Assembly: GCA_900544385.1 (NCBI GenBank)
Contig: UQVD01000114.1
Coordinates: forward strand, 1 to 5,083
Origin: an uncultured Collinsella sp.
GTDB taxonomy: Bacteria > Actinomycetota > Coriobacteriia > Coriobacteriales > Coriobacteriaceae
Direction of reading: 5' to 3'
DNA length: 5,083 bases
Below, piece by piece: positions 1-5,083 of this stretch. Within the stretch, counting starts at the first letter, position 1. Every line of letters begins with the position of its first letter. Below the pieces are notes generated by a model. That model ran no database searches. It saw only the letters and a list, made by a program, of their open reading frames with translations, and was not told the DNA's origin. The position numbers and the translations under genes were made by a program.

Positions 1-50
1 GATCTACACACTGCATATCGTCGGCAGCGTCAGATGTGTATAAGAGACAG
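1..50 (+). other. Illumina Nextera adapter (P5 side), not genomic
   Basis: Synthetic library sequence. Bases 1-9 are the tail of the P5 flow-cell oligo, and 10-17 (ACTGCATA) sit where the i5 index belongs and match the Nextera index I know as S506/N506. Bases 18-31 (TCGTCGGCAGCGTC) are the Read 1 primer part and 32-50 (AGATGTGTATAAGAGACAG) are the 19-bp Tn5 mosaic end. Genomic sequence starts at 51. Any reading frame that starts or ends in this block has artificial residues: the ribF frame gains LSLIHI and then a false stop, and a plus-strand frame gains the start MYKRQ. Confidence 0.98.
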
Positions 51-686
51 AACAATACCTCGCAGCATGTACGGGCGACCGAGCAGCTCGGCGGCAAGCT
101 CAACATGTCCCTGGCGGAGCTCCTGACGAATACGGGTGGCGCAGATCGTCTGTCCATCGACGCACAGCAGCTCGTGGCCATAGACGTCAACGCCGCGCTC
201 GGCTCCCCATGCCTGCATCTCGGCAACGCCCGAGGCGCCGCCGCGACCCAGCCTAAAGTCGCTGCCCACGCGAATCGAGCGGATATCGACGACGCGCGAC
301 AGCAACTCAAGAAAGCCCACGTGGTCGAGTGCCGCCACCGCAGGCGTAAAGGGAACGGCCACGACCGCATCGACCCCGGTGAGAGCCAGGGCATGCAGGC
401 GGTCGTCCGTCGTCATCAGTTTTTGGGCGGGCGCGGGGCTCACCACTACGTCCGGGTCGGGATCGAAGGTGACAACAACCGCCTTGCAACTGTGGTCACG
501 CGCATCGCGAACGACCGCGTCGATCAGTTCGTGATGCCCCCGATGCACGCCATCAAACACACCGATGGCGATAGACGCGGCACCCAGGCAAGCGCAATCA
601 TCAAATGCATCGGCGGCGACGATGCGGGCCTCATCAGACTCGCCCGCGAAAAAAATACGCGCGAGCTCGTGGGAGGCCAGCATCAT
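51..686 (-). CDS. ribF: Bifunctional riboflavin kinase/FMN adenylyltransferase (FAD synthetase), 3' partial
   Basis: RibF is a cytoplasmic enzyme that phosphorylates riboflavin to FMN and adenylates FMN to FAD. The window holds 212 genomic residues, essentially the whole N-terminal adenylyltransferase domain. The nucleotidyltransferase signature GVFDGVHRGH is at residues 42-51 with the HxGH histidines H48 and H51, TFDP is at 73-76, and VGSDFR, the usual flavin-side motif, is at 140-145. The LLGRPY segment at 201-206 marks the entry to the riboflavin kinase domain, which is cut off at base 51; full proteins are about 300 residues. The following LSLIHI and stop are adapter. The expected ISSTxxR motif reads ICATRIR (181-187), so both serines are replaced. 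The start is one of two adjacent ATGs (684-686 or 681-683). The first gives a 4-nt ATGA overlap with the truB stop and the second a 1-nt overlap. With only a weak GGCGG upstream, translation is probably coupled to truB. Family assignment is secure. Confidence 0.95.
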
Positions 687-1615
687 CGAACACCGCCGAT
701 CGCCTGCGGAAAGACATGCTCCATAACAAAGCGACCGCCCTCGATACGGGCGAGCGCCTTGAGCCCGCCATCGAGTACCAGCGCAAACGGCGCCTTCGAG
801 GCATCGAAGCCCGCAAGCGCGCGCTCAATAGGAATACGACGTCCGCACAGCAGATCGTCGGCAAGATTACCCGGCAAGTCGACGCGCGTGGCGCCAAGCG
901 CCGCGAGGGGATCTAAGGCAAAGCCGGCAGCGGACTCGGCAGAAAGTTCCTCGACCGCATGGCAGGCACCGATGGAAACAACACCGGAGGCCGTACGGCG
1001 CAATGCAGAAATATGCGCCGCGTTGTCGCAGGCACGACCCAAGTCGCGAGCGAGCGCACGGATATAGGTGCCCTTACTCACCGAAAACGCCACGGTCCAA
1101 ACGCAAACGTCGCCCTCGCCGCTCACGGCAATCAGGTCAGCGGAGTACACCTCGACCGGACGCGGGGGCAACTCAACGGCGTTGCCCTCGCGCGCAGCCT
1201 TATAGGCGCGCACGCCGTTGACCGAAATGGCCGAAAACGCCGGCGGTACCTGCATCTGCGGGCCCAGCATGGCGCACAGGCGCTCGCGGGCATAGGCCGG
1301 ATCGCGCAAGTCGGCAGTAATGGGCACCGTGCGAACGGCCTCGCCCTCCGCATCATCGGTATTGGTCTCGACGCCAAACGAGATGTCGGCGACGTAGCTT
1401 TTGGTATCGAGCGTGAGCATGCCCAGCAGACGCGTGGCCTGGCCCACGCCCACCACCATGACACCCGATGCCATGGGGTCGAGCGTTCCGGCATGGCCGA
1501 CGCGCCGCTCATGGAGGGCGCGTCGGCATTGCGAAACCACGTCGTGGGACGTGCAGCCCACCGGCTTATCGACGGCGAGCAGCATATTAAGTTGAGAAGG
1601 TGTACGACGAGCCAT
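683..1615 (-). CDS. truB: tRNA pseudouridine(55) synthase TruB
   Basis: TruB isomerises U55 in the T-arm of tRNAs to pseudouridine in the cytoplasm and also acts as a tRNA folding chaperone. The 310-residue product has the usual family length. Visible motifs in order: VDKPVGCTSHDVV near residues 15-27; GTLDPMASG at 43-51 with the catalytic aspartate D46; KSY at 72-74 with the conserved active-site tyrosine Y74; VPPAFSAISVNG at 123-134; SKGTYIRALARDLG at 180-193; and LRRTASG at 205-211. The last 65 or so residues form the C-terminal TruB/PUA-like region. Where E. coli and most homologues have YSA(L/I)K, this protein has FSAIS, so a usually conserved lysine is serine (S131). The ATG at 1613-1615 is the furthest upstream start, because the nrnA stop lies in the same frame 15 nt earlier. 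Met11 (1583-1585) is an alternative but has a pyrimidine-rich leader and no Shine-Dalgarno. The gene sits 15 nt after nrnA and overlaps ribF by 4 nt. Confidence 0.97.
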   Translation of the reverse strand: MARRTPSQLNMLLAVDKPVGCTSHDVVSQCRRALHERRVGHAGTLDPMASGVMVVGVGQATRLLGMLTLDTKSYVADISFGVETNTDDAEGEAVRTVPITADLRDPAYARERLCAMLGPQMQVPPAFSAISVNGVRAYKAAREGNAVELPPRPVEVYSADLIAVSGEGDVCVWTVAFSVSKGTYIRALARDLGRACDNAAHISALRRTASGVVSIGACHAVEELSAESAAGFALDPLAALGATRVDLPGNLADDLLCGRRIPIERALAGFDASKAPFALVLDGGLKALARIEGGRFVMEHVFPQAIGGVR

Positions 1616-1618
1616 GTA

Positions 1619-1624
1619 CCATCC
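1619..1624 (-). promoter_or_regulatory. Weak ribosome binding site of truB
   Basis: Read on the minus strand this is GGATGG, only 3 nt before the truB ATG, closer than the usual 5-9 nt. It lies in the 15-nt nrnA-truB gap, which leaves no room for a separate promoter. The poor spacing suggests that truB relies partly on ribosomes finishing nrnA. The site supports the 1615 start over Met11, but only modestly. Confidence 0.4.
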
Positions 1625-1630
1625 AAAAAG

Positions 1631-2674
1631 TTAGAGCTCGACGGTCACCGAAGCGGGATCCTCCCCTACCAGCTCGGCCAGCATGGGAAGTGCCGCGGTG
1701 AGCGTCTCGGAAATCGTTCCGGCGTTGGTAAAGCCGGCGGCAGCGTGGTGCCCGCCACCGCCAAAGTTGGCAGCGATCTCGGACACATCAAGATCGCCCT
1801 TGGAGCGCAGGTTGCCGCGCACCTTGGTATCGCCGTCGATGCCCTTTAGGAACAGACAGACCTCCACGCCCATCACCGAACGCACCACATCGACCAGACC
1901 GTCACATTCATCCGAGGTGACGCCGCAGGCCTCGAGGTCGCTCTGGTACGCATAACTATATGCCACGCGACCGTGCGCCACGGTCTTGATACGACCCATA
2001 ACGATGGACTTGAGGTGCAAAAACTCTACGCGCATGCTCTGGTAGACCTCGAGCGCGACGCGCGCCGGATCGGCACCGTGCGCGACCAGGCGCGAGGCGG
2101 CATGGAACGCAGCGGCATCGGCGTTTTGGTACTGAAAACGACCGGTATCGGTCACCAGGCCGCACAGCAAGCAGGTCGCGACACCATCGCGAGCCACAAT
2201 GCCGCAATTGTCCAAAAAGCGGTCGATGATCATGGCGCAGGCTGCGGCGCCGACGCACCTCAGGCTCAGCTCGGCAAATTCCTCACGCGCCGGATGATGA
2301 TCGAAGCACACCACATGCGACGAGCGGCGGAGCACCTCGGCGGAGTTGTTCAGACGCTCGACGACCGGCACGTCCACCGAGATGAACAGGTCCGGATTGC
2401 CGGTATACACAGATGCCGGCACCAGACGGTCGGCGCCCTCCATAAAGCGGTAGATGCGCGGAACCGGGTCATCGTCTGCCAGCAGCAGGGCAATGTCCTT
2501 GTTGGGGAACACCTTCATAAGCGAGAGGCCCAGGCCCAACACGGAGCCCAGGGCATCGCCGTCGGGAGAGGTGTGACCCGAGATCGCAATGGAGGACGCA
2601 CCCTCGATGAGCTCGAGGATGCGTCGCTGAATATCTGCAGACTCGCACGATGCGAGGTCGGCGGAATTACTCAT
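1631..2674 (-). CDS. nrnA: DHH/DHHA1-family phosphoesterase, NrnA-type oligoribonuclease/pAp phosphatase
   Basis: Cytoplasmic metal-dependent phosphoesterase. Characterised NrnA proteins degrade 2-5-nt RNAs, and many also hydrolyse 3'-phosphoadenosine 5'-phosphate (pAp) to AMP; some actinobacterial relatives act on cyclic dinucleotides or their linear products. The 347-residue length is normal. The N-terminal DHH domain shows SGHTSPDGDALGS at 32-44 (metal ligands H34, D38, D40), D101 in a VDV strand, DHHPAR at 125-130 (the name-giving D125-H126-H127) and TDTGRF at 175-180 (D176). The C-terminal DHHA1 domain ends in GGGGHHAAAG at 305-314, the substrate-binding glycine/histidine loop. All catalytic residues are present. 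The ATG at 2672-2674 lies inside the end of rbfA (8-nt overlap) and follows a perfect AGGAGG 9 nt upstream. Exact substrate preference cannot be read from sequence; family membership is clear. Confidence 0.93.
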   Translation of the reverse strand: MSNSADLASCESADIQRRILELIEGASSIAISGHTSPDGDALGSVLGLGLSLMKVFPNKDIALLLADDDPVPRIYRFMEGADRLVPASVYTGNPDLFISVDVPVVERLNNSAEVLRRSSHVVCFDHHPAREEFAELSLRCVGAAACAMIIDRFLDNCGIVARDGVATCLLCGLVTDTGRFQYQNADAAAFHAASRLVAHGADPARVALEVYQSMRVEFLHLKSIVMGRIKTVAHGRVAYSYAYQSDLEACGVTSDECDGLVDVVRSVMGVEVCLFLKGIDGDTKVRGNLRSKGDLDVSEIAANFGGGGHHAAAGFTNAGTISETLTAALPMLAELVGEDPASVTVEL

Positions 2675-3077
2675 CTAAAGCTGCCTCCTGGGCGGCATCC
2701 GCTATTGGATAGCCGTCCTCGTCCTTTTCGATCGCAAGCGTGGCGGGAACGTTTTCCAGCGCACGCGTGATGCGCTCGGCCTCATCGGTCGAGCGATCGA
2801 TGCGAAAATCGAGCTCGGGCGTGACGCGCCAATCGAGCGAGCGGGCCAACAGGCTGCGAATACGGCCCTTGGCGCTGGCGAGCGCCTCCATGACCTCATC
2901 GTAGCGGCTCGCATCGCACGACACGTACACGCGTGCGAACGAACGGTCCACCGCGACCTCGACCGCGGTCAGGGTGACCAGGTCGAGACGCGGATCGGAA
3001 ACCTCAAAGAGCAGGATATAACCAAGCTTCTCGCGAAGCTGCTCGCCCAAACGGCGGGTTGCCTGCGTTTGCTTCAT
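2667..3077 (-). CDS. rbfA: 30S ribosome-binding factor RbfA
   Basis: RbfA is a small KH-like protein that binds the immature 30S subunit, helps 16S rRNA 5'-end processing and helps late small-subunit assembly, notably in the cold. The 136-residue product matches the family's usual 110-140. Visible family features are the helix-rich start (RRLGEQLREKLGYIL, residues 8-22), VSDPRL at 26-31, the strand LVTLTAVEVAVD at 33-44 and FARVYVS at 47-53. The SLDWRVTPELDFRID stretch (80-94) matches the usual R-x-x-P-x-L-x-F-x-x-D. The acidic tail from about 118 on is the variable part. The start at 3075-3077 follows the infB stop by 11 nt and has AGGGGG 7 nt upstream. The frame remains open upstream of this ATG, but that extension is the out-of-frame shadow of infB and has no family similarity. 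The stop overlaps the nrnA start. Confidence 0.96.
   Translation of the reverse strand: MKQTQATRRLGEQLREKLGYILLFEVSDPRLDLVTLTAVEVAVDRSFARVYVSCDASRYDEVMEALASAKGRIRSLLARSLDWRVTPELDFRIDRSTDEAERITRALENVPATLAIEKDEDGYPIADAAQEAALDE
2684..2689 (-). promoter_or_regulatory. Strong ribosome binding site of nrnA, inside rbfA
   Basis: On the minus strand this is AGGAGG, a perfect anti-16S match, 9 nt before the nrnA ATG. It is embedded in the last codons of rbfA, so nrnA can be initiated independently even though the two genes overlap. It fixes the nrnA start with good confidence. Confidence 0.8.
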
Positions 3078-3084
3078 AGCGCTA

Positions 3085-3090
3085 CCCCCT
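3085..3090 (-). promoter_or_regulatory. Ribosome binding site of rbfA, overlapping the infB stop
   Basis: On the minus strand this is AGGGGG, 7 nt before the rbfA ATG. Its first two bases are the last two of the infB TAG stop, so a ribosome terminating on infB covers the site. This points to coupled translation of infB and rbfA and decides the rbfA start. Confidence 0.7.
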
Positions 3091-5036
3091 ACTCGGTACG
3101 GGCAACCTGGTCGATGCGGTAACCCTCGATCTGGTCGCCGGGCTTGATGTCCTGGAAGTTCTCCAGGCCAATGCCGCCCTCGGAACCGCTCTTGAGGCTC
3201 TTGGCCTCGTCCTTGTAGTGGCGCATCGAGGCGATCTTGCCGTTGAAGACCACGATGCCGTCGCGCACCAGACGCACGGAATCGGTCGCGGCGATCTCGC
3301 CCTCTTCGACGCGAACACCGGCGGCGATACCGACTTTGGGCACCTTGAAGGTGTCCAGGACGGTCGCGGTACCCGTGGAGACCTCGACCTCGGTGGGCTT
3401 GAGCATGCCGATGCGGGCAGCGTCGAGCTCCTCGAGGCACTTGTAGATGACGTCGTAGCAACGGATCTCGACGCCCTCGCGCTCGGCAGCGGAGCGGGCC
3501 TTGCCGTCGGGACGCACGCCAAAGCCGATGATGATGGCGTTGGAGGCGTCGGCCAGGACGACGTCGGTCTCGTTGATGGCACCGACGGCGGAGTGGATCG
3601 TGTTGATGCGGACCTCGGACTGATCCATCTTGTCGAGCGAGTCCTGAAGGGCCTCGATGGAACCCTGGACGTCGGCCTTGATGATCAGGTTGAGCTCCTT
3701 GACCTCGGCGTCGGCGATGGTCTCGAAGAGGTTCTCGAGCGTGACGTGCTTCACGCGGCTCTGCTCCTCGATACGTGCCTTGAGCGAACGCTCATCGGCC
3801 AGGGCGCGAGCCTCGCGCTCGTCCTCGAACACGCGGAACTCGTCACCGGCGTTGGGCACGGACTGCAGGCCCAGGATCTCGACGGCGTCGGAGGGGCCGG
3901 CCTCGGTGACGGCGTTGCCCTTGGGATCGAGCATGGCGCGGACGCGGCCGTAGGTAAGGCCGGCGACCAGCGTATCGCCCACGTGCAGGGTACCGCGAGT
4001 CACGAGAACCGTGGCAACCGAGCCGCGGCCCTTGTCGAGCTTGGCCTCGAGGACGTTACCGGAGGCAAAGGTGTCCGGGTTGGCCTTGAGCTCGAGCACG
4101 TCGGCCTGGAGCAGCACGGTCTCGAGCAGGTCGTCGATACCGATCTTCTGCTTGGCCGAGATGTTGACGAACATGTTCTGTCCGCCCCACTCCTCGGGGA
4201 TGATGCCGTACTCGGTGAGCTCCTGGCGCACGCGGTCGGGGTTGGCGCCCGGCTTATCGATCTTGTTGACGGCGACGACGATGGGTACGCCGGCGGCCTT
4301 GGCGTGGTTGATCGACTCGATGGTCTGAGGCATGACGCCGTCGTCGGCGGCCACGATCAGGATGACGATGTCGGTCACCTTGGCGCCGCGGGCACGCATA
4401 GCCGTAAAGGTGGCGTGACCAGGGGTATCGATGAAGGTGATCTTGCGATCGTTGATCATGACCTGCGAAGCGCCGATGGCCTGGGTAATGCCGCCCGCCT
4501 CGCCGGCGGCGACGCCGGTGTGACGGATGGCGTCGAGCAGCGACGTCTTGCCGTGGTCGACATGACCCATGACGGTGACGACCGGGGCGCGCGGCTTAAG
4601 GTCGGCGGGATCGTCATAGAACGAGAAGGTGTTTTCCTCCTCGGGGGTGATGATCTTGATCTGACGGCCCAGGTCGTCGGCAACGAGCTCGACGAGGTCG
4701 TCGGACATGGACTGCGTCATCGTGAGCGGCGTACCCAGCAGGAACAGGCGCTTGATGATGTCGTTGGCCGGGACGTCGAGCGCCTCGGCGAGCTCCTGGA
4801 CGGTAACGCCCTGGGAGACCTTGATGGCGTCGAGCTCCTCGGGGTTCACGCCCTGGGCCAGCGCCTCCTCAATCTTGCGCTCCTCCTGAGCCTTAGCAGC
4901 CTCGCGCTCGCGCTTCTCCTTGCGCTTCTTGCGGCGACCGGTGGACTCGCGAGAGGCCTCCTCGACGGCGGCGCGGGCCTCCTCGAGCACCTTCTCGCGG
5001 CTGTACTCCTCGGCCTCACGCGCCATGCGGCTGTAG
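3089..5036 (-). CDS. infB: Translation initiation factor IF-2, 5' partial
   Basis: IF-2 is the cytoplasmic GTPase that positions fMet-tRNA on the 30S subunit and promotes 50S joining. Numbering from the first wholly genomic codon (Tyr, 5033-5035), 648 residues remain. A basic, charged stretch (about 34-54) leads to the IF2_N domain (about 77-129). The GTPase domain follows with G1 GHVDHGKT (157-164; bases 4544-4567), G2 GGIT (181-184), G3 DTPGH with the catalytic His (203-207), G4 NKID (257-260) and G5 SAK (293-295). Then come a beta-barrel (about 327-400), the KADVQGSIEAL domain III (from 453) and the C-terminal initiator-tRNA-binding domain ending at 648. The true start lies beyond base 5036. 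The apparent Met-Cys-Ile-Arg-Asp-Ser start is adapter, and family members usually carry a long variable N-terminal region. Several C-terminal-domain residues known to contact fMet-tRNA differ from the E. coli/Geobacillus type. Family assignment is certain. Confidence 0.98.
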
Positions 5037-5083
5037 CTGTCTCTTATACACATCTGACGCTGCCGACGATATGCAGTGTGTAG
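5037..5083 (-). other. Illumina Nextera adapter (P5 side, reverse complement), not genomic
   Basis: Exact reverse complement of bases 4-50. Bases 5037-5055 are the Tn5 mosaic end (CTGTCTCTTATACACATCT), 5056-5069 the Read 1 primer part, 5070-5077 the reverse complement of the same i5 index (TATGCAGT), and 5078-5083 the start of P5. Genomic sequence ends at 5036, inside infB. Frames reading through it gain MCIRDS (minus strand) or a tail beginning SYTHLTLPT (plus strand). Confidence 0.98.

Noticed and set aside
36..1067. A 343-codon open frame on the plus strand opposite ribF and truB
   Set aside because: Its start codon lies in the adapter (giving MYKRQ), and the rest is antisense to two confidently identified genes with no recognisable domain.
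1583..1585. Met11 as the truB start
   Set aside because: Its leader is pyrimidine-rich with no Shine-Dalgarno, while the upstream ATG at 1613-1615 has at least a GGATGG. It remains possible because the family core begins just after Met11.
1616..1640. Possible intrinsic terminator after nrnA (GAGCTC followed by CTTTTT on the minus strand)
   Set aside because: GAGCTC is a bare 6-bp palindrome with no room for a loop, the T-run is short and offset, and truB begins 15 nt after the stop.
3078..3461. Extended rbfA frame upstream of 3077
   Set aside because: The extra 128 codons are the out-of-frame shadow of infB: Arg-rich and unlike any RbfA N-terminus. The ATG at 3077 has a good Shine-Dalgarno and gives the normal protein length.
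3218..5083. A 621-codon open frame on the plus strand opposite infB
   Set aside because: It is the antisense shadow of a GC-rich, strongly codon-biased gene. Its product is a low-complexity Leu/Gly/Asp/Val string with no motif, and its C-terminus runs into the adapter.
1..5083. A mobile element or linear replicon bounded by 47-bp terminal inverted repeats
   Set aside because: The repeats are Nextera adapter, no transposase or recombinase gene is present, the content is core housekeeping genes, and there is no flanking target duplication.

Overview
This window is an assembled contig from a shotgun library. Bases 1-50 and 5037-5083 are Illumina Nextera adapter, and only 51-5036 is genomic. The genomic part is GC-rich and fully coding. 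It holds five genes on the minus strand in the order infB (5' end missing) > rbfA > nrnA > truB > ribF (3' end missing). This is the downstream half of the widely conserved bacterial nusA-infB translation/ribosome-maturation operon. The placement of nrnA between rbfA and truB, the GC-rich codon use and the protein sequences suggest an actinobacterium, most likely a gut Coriobacteriia member such as a Collinsella relative. That placement is from memory of family sequences and is moderately uncertain.

Layout from right to left, which is the direction of transcription. Bases 5037-5083 are adapter. Bases 3089-5036 encode translation initiation factor IF-2 without its N-terminus. Bases 2667-3077 encode RbfA, with a Shine-Dalgarno that overlaps the infB stop codon. 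Bases 1631-2674 encode the DHH/DHHA1 phosphoesterase NrnA, overlapping rbfA by 8 nt behind a perfect AGGAGG. Bases 683-1615 encode the tRNA U55 pseudouridine synthase TruB. Bases 51-686 encode the adenylyltransferase half of the FAD synthetase RibF, overlapping truB by 4 nt. Bases 1-50 are adapter. No gap between genes exceeds 15 nt. I see no promoter, terminator, RNA gene, mobile element or CRISPR array.

The genes make a growth-linked module: IF-2 places initiator tRNA, RbfA matures the 30S subunit, TruB modifies tRNA, NrnA recycles very short RNAs and/or pAp, and RibF makes FMN and FAD. I found no undescribed system here. The most important observation is technical: the adapter ends create a perfect 47-bp terminal inverted repeat and false protein termini. 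The biological points worth checking are changes at several fMet-tRNA-contact positions in the IF-2 C-terminal domain and an altered ISSTxxR motif in RibF.
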